Source of the DNA: Clostridia bacterium
Lineage (GTDB): Bacteria > Bacillota > Clostridia > UBA1381
Length of the DNA stretch: 64,000 nt
Direction of reading: 5' to 3'
NCBI GenBank assembly: GCA_017415105.1
Contig: JAFQJD010000021.1
Span: forward strand, 1 to 64,000
Each line of letters opens with the position of its first letter. Position 1 is the first letter of the stretch. Shown piece after piece: positions 42,716 through 51,490 of the stretch. A program made the translations under genes and the position numbers. The notes below the pieces were generated by a model. That model searched no databases. It saw only the letters and a list, made by a program, of their open reading frames with translations, and had not been told where the DNA came from.

Positions 42716-44305
42716 TTAGTTGCCTTTAACAACTGTATTTCTCTTAATCTTCTTTGTTGTGGTTTTTTCAAACTCTGTCTGACGGAACTTAATGTTCTTA
42801 ATTGCTTTGTAGTTCGGTAAGGATTTGTTGAGGTTTCGGATTGCGGTATTTACAGCATCCTCGTTTTCTGTATAAACCTCGGCAGTCATAACGTCGTTTT
42901 CACTATAGACAACGACCTCTATAACCTCAGGTATTCTCATAATCATTTCCTCAATTTCCTCGGGGTAAATATTCTTACCGTTGTTAAGGATAATGAGGTT
43001 CTTCTTTCTGCCTGAGATATAAAGGAAATTATCTTCATCAAGGTGACCAAGGTCGCCTGTCTTGAACCATCTGTCCTCAAAGGCTTCCTCAGTAGCTTCT
43101 TTGTTTTTGTAGTAGCCAAGCATTACACCGCTTCCTGCAACGCAGATTTCACCGTTTCCGTTTTCGTCCTTGTCGATGATTTTAACCTCTGTATCGGGTA
43201 GAACCATGCCGACACTGCCATGCTTGATGTTGTCAAGCGGATTAACTGCAACGATTGGCGAACATTCGGTTATGCCGTATCCGTTGAGAAGTGTAACACC
43301 GATTGCGTCAAAGAAATTAACATAGGTCGGGTCGAGCGGTGCACCGCCGCTTACAAGCAATGTAAGGTTACCGCCAAAGTTTTCTGTTACAGATTTAAAC
43401 ATTGACTTACGCTTGTCAATTCCGACTTTGCGTAGTGCGTTACTTGTCTTTATCAGACCTTTGAAAACCGCAGTAAGTTTTTTCTGTTCGATGTTTTTCC
43501 ATATCTTTTTATAGATAGCTTCAATGAACATCGGTACAACGTAAACACTCTGAGGCTTATAAATCTTAAGCTCGGGCAGGAATGTACGCAGGTTTGTATT
43601 TATTGCGATCGGCTGACCGAAAATCATAACAGCAACAACGCTTGCGGTAAATCCGAATGTGTGGTGGATGGGGAGTACAAGCATTGAAGTTCCGTAAATC
43701 TCCTCATATTCGATAACATTGCAGGCATTGCTTACGATGTTACGCTGTGAAAGCATAACACCCTTGGGAGTGCCTGTAGTACCGGAAGTGTAGATAAGAG
43801 TTGACATCTCATCATTATCAATTTCAGCTTTGAGATATTTGTCCTTGCCTTTTTCGAGTAACTCTCTGCCTTCTTCAAGGATTTCTTCAAACTGATTTAC
43901 GTGTATCGGCTTTACACCTGTAGCCTTTGCGATATCGTCAATTATCTTTTTGTATGAATCGGTGTATATAAGTGCTTTTGCTTCACTGTCCTTTAACACG
44001 TTGATTATTGCATCAGCGGTGAGGTCACGGTCGATAGGAACAATAACATTTCCGCCGATTACGGTTGCGTAATAAGTCAGAATCCAGTTGTAGCTGTTTT
44101 CACCTATTACGGCGATTCTGGCATTCTTAAGACCGTTATAGTAGAAATATGTTCCAAGTGCATCTATATCCGAACGGAATTTCGAATATGTTCTTGTAAT
44201 TTCTTCGTCACCCTCGAGCCACTTTATACAAATTCCGTTCGGGTCACGGTTTGCGATAAAATCCGCAAGCTCTTTAAAGTTGTTTAACTTATATTTCTTT
44301 CCCAT
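42716..44305 (-). CDS. AMP-dependent acyl-CoA/acid ligase
   Basis: A 529-aa ANL-superfamily adenylating enzyme, close to long-chain fatty acid-CoA ligases. LIYTSGTTGTPKGVML is the phosphate-binding P-loop, YGITECSP the A5 motif and DRWFKTGDLG the A7 region, and KNLIILNNGKNIYPEE the C-terminal hinge. The start at 44305 follows CAGAGGTGA; a longer frame lies inside rhaB and is rejected. It lies 4 nt after rhaB. Confidence 0.88.
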   Translation of the reverse strand: MGKKYKLNNFKELADFIANRDPNGICIKWLEGDEEITRTYSKFRSDIDALGTYFYYNGLKNARIAVIGENSYNWILTYYATVIGGNVIVPIDRDLTADAIINVLKDSEAKALIYTDSYKKIIDDIAKATGVKPIHVNQFEEILEEGRELLEKGKDKYLKAEIDNDEMSTLIYTSGTTGTPKGVMLSQRNIVSNACNVIEYEEIYGTSMLVLPIHHTFGFTASVVAVMIFGQPIAINTNLRTFLPELKIYKPQSVYVVPMFIEAIYKKIWKNIEQKKLTAVFKGLIKTSNALRKVGIDKRKSMFKSVTENFGGNLTLLVSGGAPLDPTYVNFFDAIGVTLLNGYGITECSPIVAVNPLDNIKHGSVGMVLPDTEVKIIDKDENGNGEICVAGSGVMLGYYKNKEATEEAFEDRWFKTGDLGHLDEDNFLYISGRKKNLIILNNGKNIYPEEIEEMIMRIPEVIEVVVYSENDVMTAEVYTENEDAVNTAIRNLNKSLPNYKAIKNIKFRQTEFEKTTTKKIKRNTVVKGN

Positions 44306-44309
44306 AAAT

Positions 44310-45803
44310 TCACCTCTGTGTTGTTGCAATTATATTCTTCCACTTTGTATATGCATCATCCCATGCATCTGTGTTTTCAGGCTTGTATTCTGTTATGTCA
44401 AAGCTGTTGCGTACAATCTGTCTGCCTTCTTTAAGGTCTTTTATTGCACCCATTGCAATACCCTGAACAATGATGTTACCGATACTTGTTGCCTCAACCG
44501 GACCTGTAGATACAGTACGGTTTGTAGCGTTAGCAGTGAACTGGCATATCATCTTGTCCTTGATACCGCCGCCAACGATATTTATAACATCGTAATTCTT
44601 GCCGGTAACATCCTCCATACCCTCAACCGTAGCACGGTATCTGAACGCAAGGCTTTCTGCGATTGCACGGATGATTGCACCGGTTGTTTCGGGTACCTTC
44701 TGACCTGTCTTTTCACAGTATTCACGAATACGTCTGGGCATATTTCCCGGAGTCTGGAATGCAGGATAGTCAGGGTCAATAAGACTTGCAAACGGTTCTG
44801 CCTCACGTGCTTCACGCTCCAGCTCGTCAAATGAAAGGAGAGTACCCTCACGCTGCCACTGACGGCGGCACTCCTGGATGAGCCACAAGCCCATTATATT
44901 TTTAAGGAATCTGATTGATTTATTAACTCCGCCTTCGTTTGTGAAGTTATACTTCAAAGCGTCATCTGATACATTCGGAGCGTCAAGCTCTACACCCATA
45001 AGTGACCATGTACCTGATGATATGTAAATGAAATCCTTATCATCAACAACCGGAACAGATGCAACAGCTGAACCTGTATCGTGAGATGCAACAGCAACTA
45101 CCGGTATTTCGCCTACACCAAGTTCTTCTGCAAGTTCAGGCTTCAGAGTTCCTACAATCTCGCCCGGATAAATCATATCAGCAAACATATCTGTTTTAAT
45201 ACCGAGCTTGTTAAGCAAGTTGTATGCCCAGTCATAAGTTCTTGAATCAAACATCTGTGATGTTGATGCAATTGTGTATTCTGTGCGTTTTTTGCCTGTT
45301 AAGAAGAAGTTAAACAGGTCAGGCATAAATAGCATTGTCTTTGCTTCTTTCAGTGCTGAATCGTCATCAAGCTTTGATGCAAGCAACTGATAGATTGTGT
45401 TAAACCAGTTGAATGCAATACCTGTTTCATTGAATATTTCTTCCTTCGGAACAATGGCAAATGCCTTATCATACATACCGTCAGTTCTTGTGTCACGGTA
45501 GTGGTAGGGGTTGGAAAGAAGCTTGTCGTTCTTGTCTAAAAGACCGTAGTCAACGCCCCATGTATCAATACCTATAGCATCAATATCACCGTCACCTGTG
45601 TGTGCACAGTTTAAAATACCCTGTTTTATTTCAAAAAACAGGCGAAGTGCATCCCAGTACAGACCGCCGTTAATATTTACGGGATCATTTGAGAAACGGT
45701 GTTTTTCTTCAAGTTCAATTTTTTTACCGTCAAATTTTGCGAGCATCGCACGTCCGGATGAAGCTCCGAAGTCAAATGCGAGAAACTTATATACTTTTGA
45801 CAT
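44310..45803 (-). CDS. rhaB: Rhamnulokinase (FGGY family)
   Basis: A 497-aa sugar kinase. LAFDFGASSGRAML is the first FGGY phosphate loop, IGIDTWGVDYGLLD is diagnostic for rhamnulokinase, and NIVGGGIKDKMIC is the C-terminal ATP site. AAGGAGAATTATT precedes the ATG. rhaA and rhaD are absent. With fucI nearby it may instead phosphorylate L-fuculose; that needs testing. The strong promoter is at 45840-45868. Confidence 0.9.
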   Translation of the reverse strand: MSKVYKFLAFDFGASSGRAMLAKFDGKKIELEEKHRFSNDPVNINGGLYWDALRLFFEIKQGILNCAHTGDGDIDAIGIDTWGVDYGLLDKNDKLLSNPYHYRDTRTDGMYDKAFAIVPKEEIFNETGIAFNWFNTIYQLLASKLDDDSALKEAKTMLFMPDLFNFFLTGKKRTEYTIASTSQMFDSRTYDWAYNLLNKLGIKTDMFADMIYPGEIVGTLKPELAEELGVGEIPVVAVASHDTGSAVASVPVVDDKDFIYISSGTWSLMGVELDAPNVSDDALKYNFTNEGGVNKSIRFLKNIMGLWLIQECRRQWQREGTLLSFDELEREAREAEPFASLIDPDYPAFQTPGNMPRRIREYCEKTGQKVPETTGAIIRAIAESLAFRYRATVEGMEDVTGKNYDVINIVGGGIKDKMICQFTANATNRTVSTGPVEATSIGNIIVQGIAMGAIKDLKEGRQIVRNSFDITEYKPENTDAWDDAYTKWKNIIATTQR

Positions 45804-45839
45804 AATAATTCTCCTTCATATAAAAGATTAGTTACATAT

Positions 45840-45868
45840 ATTATACAATAAAATTCCTCGTCTGTCAA
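45840..45868 (-). promoter_or_regulatory. Sigma-A promoter of rhaB-ligase
   Basis: On the minus strand TTGACA, 17 nt, TATAAT. Confidence 0.88.
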
Positions 45869-45969
45869 TTAAAAGTAACTCTATTTAGTAAAAATAAATA
45901 TATTTTCGCAAAATTCGACGTCTGAAAAGATAATAATATTAAAATGTACTTTTTTGTGCAAATATATTC

Positions 45970-45998
45970 TTGAAAAACAAAGAATTTTGTGTTATAAT
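45970..45998 (+). promoter_or_regulatory. Sigma-A promoter of LTA synthase gene
   Basis: TTGAAA, 17 nt, TATAAT, about 64 nt before the start. The stretch between this and the rhaB promoter is AT-rich with no gene seen. Confidence 0.75.
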
Positions 45999-46061
45999 AC
46001 TTACGTTGTTTTGAAAATAAAGAATTGATTATATACTAATTGAGTTATGTGAGGAGTTAAA

Positions 46062-48107
46062 ATGGAAATAAAAACTAATACAAAATGGAAGTTTGGTATT
46101 GCGTTGGCATTTGCACTTTTTATGTGGTCATTCTCGTGTGCAAACTTTGTATTGTTTAAGGTTCACAAGAGCCCGGAGCAACTGATAAGCTTTATAATGT
46201 CGCTTCTGTGCTCGGGACTTATATTCTTTCTCGGTGGTTTTAAATTTGAACTTAAAGGAAAAGCCGAAAAAATAGTTCCTGTTGTTGCATACATAATAGC
46301 ACTTGCAGGTGCAATGAATATATCAATCCCGTTTTACGGTGCATATTTCGGCGGAGTTTTTCTGTACATAGTAAATGTGGCGTTCTACGGAGTTTTTGCA
46401 GGTCTGGCGTTGATGTTTACGGGAAGTATGAGAGTTTCTGCGATTACTGCACTTGCAGTATCGTATCTTTATAATGCGATAAGCTTTATAATATATTCAT
46501 TCCGTGGCTCGCCCTTGATGCCGACAGACTTTATGGCAATCGGAACGGCTATGGGTGTTGCAACGCAATATAAGTTCAAGCTCAAGTATGAAATCATAAG
46601 TGCAACAACACTTGCAATTGTACACTTTATGATTGCGTTCAAGTTCCCGTTGAAGATTGAACTTAACAAAAAGAAATGGATAATGCACGCATCAGGTTTT
46701 CTTGCAGCAGTGCTTTGTGCGTTGTTTGTAACAAATGTTGACTATTCGTACTATGATGTATCAGTATTCAGCCAGAGAAATGCAAACCGTGACCACGGCT
46801 CGGCAGTTGGATTCTATGTAAATGCTACAAAGATGGGTCTTGATAAAAAACCCGATTACAGTCCAATGACCGTAAACGAGAGACTCTCTGCATATGATGA
46901 AAAGATAACACATATAAAGGATAAGCCAAACGTAATTGTCATAATGAACGAAAGCTTTTCTGACTTGCGTTCGGTAGGTGATTTCAAGACAAACCAGGAA
47001 TATATGCCGTTCTTCAATTCACTCAAGAAGAACACTATAAAGGGAACAACACTCGTTTCACCGTTCGGCGGTATGACCTGTAACTCTGAATATGAGTTTT
47101 TAACAGGTATGAATACAGGACTTTTTGAGTCACCCACTATCCCGTATATGCATATAATTGACAGTAAGATGCCGTATTCATTGACATCACATATGGAAAA
47201 CCTTGGATATAAATCACTTGCAATTCATCCGTATTACGCAAAGGGCTGGCAGAGAAATATCATATACGATTATATCGGCTTTGATGATTTCATAAGCTCT
47301 GAGGATTTTGAAGAGAACGGCGAGGACTTTGAATATCTGCGTAAATATATAAGTGACAGATGCAACTACAGAATGCTTTTAAACAAGCTTTATGCAAAGG
47401 AAAAAGGCGATAAAGCATTTATATTCAATATAACAATGCAGAACCACGGCGGTTTTGATTACGAAGATTTTCAGGCGGACGTTCTGCTTGAGGGTATGCA
47501 GGGATATTATCCGAAAACGGAACAGTATCTGTCGTGCATACGTCAGACAGATATAGCATTACAGGAGCTTTTGACGGAGCTTGAGAACTATCCGGAGCCG
47601 GTAGTTGTAGCAATGTTTGGTGACCATCTCCCGGCGGTTGAGGACGAGTTCTTTGAGGAGCTTTACGGCAAGTCGCTTGACGATATAACCACAGAAGAGC
47701 AGACACGTATGTACACAACCCCGTTTATGATATGGGCGAATTATGACATTGAAGAAGCGGAGGGCGTGAGAACAAGCCCATGCTTTCTCTCGAACAAGGT
47801 TATGGAGGTTGCAGGACTCCCGAAGAGCCGAGTTCAGCTCTATCTTGACGATTTGGAGTCGGATATAATGCAGTTAAATCCGTTCGGATATTTTGACAAT
47901 GATGGAGTATGGCACGAGCATGAGGATTCAGATGAGATAACCGGATACTACGATTTGCAGTATTCACTCTTAAACGGCGAAAACCTCAACTATGACTTTG
48001 CAATCTACGGACGTGCATATGATGTCATCGGTGACTTTGTCCTTTCACCCAAATATATATTCAAGGACGAAGCAGATGCGATTATAGCAGAATACCAACA
48101 AAGATAA
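46062..48107 (+). CDS. ltaS: LTA synthase family sulfatase-fold protein
   Basis: A 681-aa polyglycerol-phosphate/sulfatase family protein. About five N-terminal membrane helices precede an extracellular catalytic domain with NVIVIMNESFSDL (Mn2+ site), GGMTCNSEYEFLTG (active-site Thr), HPYYAKGWQRN and MFGDHLPAV. It polymerises glycerol phosphate onto lipid anchors or a related anionic polymer. GAGGAGTT precedes the ATG. Confidence 0.92.
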   Translation: MEIKTNTKWKFGIALAFALFMWSFSCANFVLFKVHKSPEQLISFIMSLLCSGLIFFLGGFKFELKGKAEKIVPVVAYIIALAGAMNISIPFYGAYFGGVFLYIVNVAFYGVFAGLALMFTGSMRVSAITALAVSYLYNAISFIIYSFRGSPLMPTDFMAIGTAMGVATQYKFKLKYEIISATTLAIVHFMIAFKFPLKIELNKKKWIMHASGFLAAVLCALFVTNVDYSYYDVSVFSQRNANRDHGSAVGFYVNATKMGLDKKPDYSPMTVNERLSAYDEKITHIKDKPNVIVIMNESFSDLRSVGDFKTNQEYMPFFNSLKKNTIKGTTLVSPFGGMTCNSEYEFLTGMNTGLFESPTIPYMHIIDSKMPYSLTSHMENLGYKSLAIHPYYAKGWQRNIIYDYIGFDDFISSEDFEENGEDFEYLRKYISDRCNYRMLLNKLYAKEKGDKAFIFNITMQNHGGFDYEDFQADVLLEGMQGYYPKTEQYLSCIRQTDIALQELLTELENYPEPVVVAMFGDHLPAVEDEFFEELYGKSLDDITTEEQTRMYTTPFMIWANYDIEEAEGVRTSPCFLSNKVMEVAGLPKSRVQLYLDDLESDIMQLNPFGYFDNDGVWHEHEDSDEITGYYDLQYSLLNGENLNYDFAIYGRAYDVIGDFVLSPKYIFKDEADAIIAEYQQR

Positions 48108-48112
48108 TTAAC

Positions 48113-48138
48113 AAAAAAGCGGAGATTCCGCTTTTTTT
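48113..48138 (+). terminator. Terminator after ltaS
   Basis: AAAAAAGCGGA, loop GAT, TCCGCTTTTTT. Confidence 0.85.
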
Positions 48139-48168
48139 GTTGCAATTTACAGATTATATCCAAATTAC

Positions 48169-48198
48169 TTGACTATTACAGCGAATTTGTGGTATAAT
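48169..48198 (+). promoter_or_regulatory. Sigma-A promoter of RNase J
   Basis: TTGACT, 18 nt, TATAAT. Confidence 0.75.
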
Positions 48199-48266
48199 AA
48201 TAGAAGTGAGGCACTGTTATTGTGCTGTAATCAGGTCGGACAAAAAATAAATATAAGGAGGATAAA

Positions 48267-49934
48267 ATGGCAAAAACCAAAAAGCTGAAAGTAATACCCA
48301 TAGGCGGTCTTGATGAGATCGGAAAAAACTTAACCGCCTTTGAGTACAGCAATGAAATCATAATAGTAGATTGCGGTATGGCGTTTCCGGATGACGATAT
48401 GCCCGGAGTTGATATGGTTATTAACGATATAACATATCTTGTTAATAACCGTCAGAAAATAAAGGGAATATTTTTGACACACGGACACGAGGATCATATC
48501 GGCGGTCTGCCGTATTTTCTGAAGGAAATCAATGTTCCGGTTTACGGAACAAAGCTCACACTCGGGCTTGTTGAACACAAGCTTAAGGAGCATAACCTGC
48601 TCGGTTCGGTGAAGCTTATCCGTGTCAGACACGGAGAAACAGTAACCGTCAGCAAGCTGTTTGAAGTGGAGCTTATTACAACAAACCACTCAATTGCGGA
48701 CTCTGTTGCACTTGCAATCAAGACACCTGCGGGTACAGTGGTGCATATGGGTGATTTTAAGATCGACTCAACCCCGATTGTGGGTGATGTAATAGACCTT
48801 GCACGCCTTGGTGCATTGGGCAAGGAGGGTGTTCTTGCCTTGATGTCAGATTCAACAAATGTTGAAAGACCGGGCTATGCAATGAGTGAACGCTCTGTTG
48901 GTCACAAGTTTGACAGTATATTCAAAGACTGTGACAAGCGAATAATAGTTGCGACGTTTGCGTCAAATGTTCACCGTGTTCAGCAGATTATAGATGCTGC
49001 GGCAAAGAACCACAGAAAAGTCGCAATTTCGGGCAGGAGTATGGAAAATATCGTTGAGATTTCCATTCTGCTCGGTTATATGAAAGTACCGCCGGGTGTA
49101 CTTATTAACCTGGACAGCATTAAGAGATACAGACCTGATGAAGTAGTAATAATAACGACCGGTTCACAGGGTGAGCCGATGAGTGCCCTCACAAGAATGG
49201 CATTTTCAGACCACCGTAAAGTGGAAATAACAAAAGACGACCTTATTATTATCTCTGCATCTCCGATTCCGGGTAATGAAAAGGCAGTTTCAAATGTAAT
49301 AAACGAGCTGTTTAAGATAGGTGCTGAGGTGATATATAAATCACTCATGGACGTTCACGTATCAGGCCATGCGTGTCAGGAGGAGCTGAAACTCATAATG
49401 TCGCTTGTGAAACCGAAGTATTTTATTCCGGTTCACGGTGAGCATCGTCATCTTGTTCTGCACTGCCGTCTGGCGGAAGATATGGGAATACCCGAAGAGA
49501 ACTCGTTCGTGCTTACAAACGGTTCAGTGCTTGAACTGGATAAGGACAGTGCAAAGATAACGGGAAATGTTCAGGCAGGGCAGGTGCTTGTTGACGGACT
49601 GGGTGTCGGCGATGTCGGGAATATTGTATTGCGTGACAGAAAGCATCTTGCACAGGACGGTCTTATTATCATCGTAACAACAATAGACAATGAGAAACGT
49701 GAAATCGTATCGAAGCCTGATGTTATATCAAGAGGCTTTGTATATGTACGTGAGGCGGAACAGCTTATAGATGAGATTAAGGATATATCAGCGGAAGCGG
49801 TTGAAATGAGCCTTACGAAACGTAATGTTGATTGGGCGATGATGAAAAACAATATCAAGACCTCGGTTGCGAAGTATATCTATGACAGAACGAAGCGTAA
49901 CCCGATGATACTGCCGATAATTGAGGAGATATAA
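48267..49934 (+). CDS. rnj: Ribonuclease J
   Basis: A 555-aa metallo-beta-lactamase/beta-CASP RNase with 5' exonuclease and endonuclease activity in mRNA decay and rRNA processing. Zinc motif HGHEDHIGG, later HMGDFKID, and the C-terminal domain are present; HVSGHA is the second His. AAGGAGGA precedes the start. It is monocistronic and could be J1 or the single J of the host. Confidence 0.95.
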   Translation: MAKTKKLKVIPIGGLDEIGKNLTAFEYSNEIIIVDCGMAFPDDDMPGVDMVINDITYLVNNRQKIKGIFLTHGHEDHIGGLPYFLKEINVPVYGTKLTLGLVEHKLKEHNLLGSVKLIRVRHGETVTVSKLFEVELITTNHSIADSVALAIKTPAGTVVHMGDFKIDSTPIVGDVIDLARLGALGKEGVLALMSDSTNVERPGYAMSERSVGHKFDSIFKDCDKRIIVATFASNVHRVQQIIDAAAKNHRKVAISGRSMENIVEISILLGYMKVPPGVLINLDSIKRYRPDEVVIITTGSQGEPMSALTRMAFSDHRKVEITKDDLIIISASPIPGNEKAVSNVINELFKIGAEVIYKSLMDVHVSGHACQEELKLIMSLVKPKYFIPVHGEHRHLVLHCRLAEDMGIPEENSFVLTNGSVLELDKDSAKITGNVQAGQVLVDGLGVGDVGNIVLRDRKHLAQDGLIIIVTTIDNEKREIVSKPDVISRGFVYVREAEQLIDEIKDISAEAVEMSLTKRNVDWAMMKNNIKTSVAKYIYDRTKRNPMILPIIEEI

Positions 49935-49967
49935 AAAAGTATGAGAGCAAATGCTCTCATACTTTTT
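49934..49967. terminator. Bidirectional terminator rnj/spoVM
   Basis: AAAAAGTATGAGAGCA pairs with TGCTCTCATACTTTTT. It serves RNase J (plus) and spoVM (minus). Confidence 0.88.
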
Positions 49968-49973
49968 ATGTAA

Positions 49974-50042
49974 TTAAAACCCGAAAATCAGTTTTACAAT
50001 TCCCGATAATGCCTTTGGTACTCTTTTAACAACAATTTTCAT
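49974..50042 (-). CDS. spoVM: SpoVM-like sporulation peptide (22 aa)
   Basis: A 22-residue frame, far below the size limit of standard gene callers. MKIVVKRVPKALSGIVKLIF matches the SpoVM pattern MK(x)5(K/R)(L/V)PK(x)L(G/S)GIV(K/R), including the key Pro9 and an amphipathic helix for binding convex forespore membranes. AGGAGGTAATC precedes the ATG. It follows the 54-aa gene by 12 nt and ends at a strong terminator. SpoVM anchors SpoIVA and starts coat assembly. Confidence 0.9.
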   Translation of the reverse strand: MKIVVKRVPKALSGIVKLIFGF

Positions 50043-50054
50043 ATGATTACCTCC

Positions 50055-50219
50055 TCACCATTTAAAAAGACACAGATAGCCTAATAAAATCAGCATAGCA
50101 AGCTCTATTACTGCAAGCACCTGAATAGGGCATAGCATACCGATTATCACACCGACCGTAAAGGTCAGTATGGATAATCCTATAGCCTTTGATGCTCCGC
50201 ACATACAGAAATTAACCAT
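50055..50219 (-). CDS. Small two-helix membrane protein (54 aa), upstream of spoVM
   Basis: A 54-aa frame. Two hydrophobic helices (about 11-30 and 32-52) follow an N-terminus with NFCMCG. GGAGGTGTTTTTT precedes the ATG. Together with spoVM it forms a two-gene unit behind a sigma-K-like promoter. No named family is recognised. It may be a sporulation membrane factor. Confidence 0.78.
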   Translation of the reverse strand: MVNFCMCGASKAIGLSILTFTVGVIIGMLCPIQVLAVIELAMLILLGYLCLFKW

Positions 50220-50248
50220 AAAAAACACCTCCGGTCCGTATAGTAGTA

Positions 50249-50277
50249 TATACTATGCAAACAGGAGGTGTTGCGTT
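50249..50277 (-). promoter_or_regulatory. Sigma-K-like promoter of 54-aa/spoVM unit
   Basis: On the minus strand AAC (50275-50277), exactly 17 nt, CATAGTATA (50249-50257), then TACTAC, identical over ATAGTATATACTAC to the 20.7 kb site. SpoVM in Bacillus is under sigma-E, so the exact sigma factor is open. Confidence 0.55.
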
Positions 50278-50284
50278 ACTGAAT

Positions 50285-50920
50285 TTATGCTCTGTTTTCC
50301 ATTTCCTCAAAAATATCGTCCCAGGTCATGTCGTTGTCTACGAGCATAACAGAGAGGTGATAGAGTAAATCAGCGGTTTCGTACTTGATTTCGTCTTTAT
50401 CACGGTTTTTGCCGGCAATAACGACTTCTGCGGCCTCCTCACCGACTTTTTTGAGGATTTTATCCTCACCTTTATTAAAGAGGTAGTTGGTGTAAGAATC
50501 GTCCTCAGGGTTCTTTTTACGGTCTATAATAACCGCCTGCTCACGCATAAGAATATCACTTGTTCCGCCCTGACGTGTATCTGTAACAAGCTCACCGTCT
50601 TTGATGCTTCTATAGAAGCATGAGCGGTTATTTGTGTGGCATGCCGGACCGTTGGGATGAGCAAATACCACAAGACAGTCACCGTCACAGTCAACCTTTA
50701 CGCCCTCTACATCAAGGTAATTACCTGATGTTTCGCCTTTTACCCATACTTTGTTTCTTGAACGTGAGAAGAAAGTGGCTTTTTTTGTATCAAGTGTCAT
50801 TTTAAGGGTTTCGGCTGTCATATATGCAACCATAAGCACTTCTTTTGTCGCACTGTCCTGAACAACTGCAGTGATAAGACCTTTTTCATCGAATTTAAGT
50901 TCTTTTAAAATATTTTCCAT
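50285..50920 (-). CDS. hisI: Bifunctional HisI-HisE phosphoribosyl-AMP cyclohydrolase/ATP pyrophosphohydrolase
   Basis: A 211-aa fused enzyme for two histidine-synthesis steps. The HisI half (about 1-110) has WVKGETSGNYLDV and the zinc ligands VDCDGDCLVV and PACHTNNRSC; the HisE half (about 118-211) has GEEAAEVVIAG. It lies 14 nt after pgsA. No other his gene is in the window, so it is separated from the pathway. Confidence 0.94.
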   Translation of the reverse strand: MENILKELKFDEKGLITAVVQDSATKEVLMVAYMTAETLKMTLDTKKATFFSRSRNKVWVKGETSGNYLDVEGVKVDCDGDCLVVFAHPNGPACHTNNRSCFYRSIKDGELVTDTRQGGTSDILMREQAVIIDRKKNPEDDSYTNYLFNKGEDKILKKVGEEAAEVVIAGKNRDKDEIKYETADLLYHLSVMLVDNDMTWDDIFEEMENRA

Positions 50921-50934
50921 TGTTATTGCCTTCC

Positions 50935-51477
50935 TTAATTCAGTTTCATAAGTTTCCAGTTCTTTGCAACATATTCAACACCGGAAACGACAGTGAAGAA
51001 TACACATATCCATACAAGAATTGCAGTTATAAGTGCAGTGTGGGGGATAGCGGGTATACACATAAGTATAATTCCGGCTATTATTGAAATCATCTGTGTA
51101 ACCGTCTTGAACTTGCCCCAGAACGATGCTGCGATAACCTCGCCCTCAGCGGCTGCTGCAAGGCGTATGCCTGATACTGCAAATTCACGCACAAGGATTA
51201 TGAACACCGGCCACGCACCGATGATGTCCTTCTGCATAAAAACGAGAAATGCTGCGGTTGTGAGCATCTTATCCGCCAGTGGGTCTGCAAACTTACCGAA
51301 TGTTGATACAAGGTTGCGTGCACGGGCGATTTTACCGTCAAGCATATCTGTGAGAGATGCTATGATAAAAACAATAAGTCCCACAATATTTGCCCATAAT
51401 GTATTTACTGTCATAAAAGCTATAAATACGGGTACAAGCACAACCCGCAAAAGTGTCAGTTTGTTTGGTAAATTCAT
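50935..51477 (-). CDS. pgsA: CDP-diacylglycerol-glycerol-3-phosphate 3-phosphatidyltransferase
   Basis: A 180-aa membrane CDP-alcohol phosphotransferase that makes phosphatidylglycerol phosphate. DGKIARARNLVSTFGKFADPLADK is shortened here: DGKIARARN and FADPLADK carry the Asp residues. Four or five membrane helices. AAGGAGGATATA fits the start at 51477. It lies 13 nt after rimO. The rimO-pgsA order is typical. Confidence 0.95.
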   Translation of the reverse strand: MNLPNKLTLLRVVLVPVFIAFMTVNTLWANIVGLIVFIIASLTDMLDGKIARARNLVSTFGKFADPLADKMLTTAAFLVFMQKDIIGAWPVFIILVREFAVSGIRLAAAAEGEVIAASFWGKFKTVTQMISIIAGIILMCIPAIPHTALITAILVWICVFFTVVSGVEYVAKNWKLMKLN

Positions 51478-51490
51478 ATGTATATCCTCC

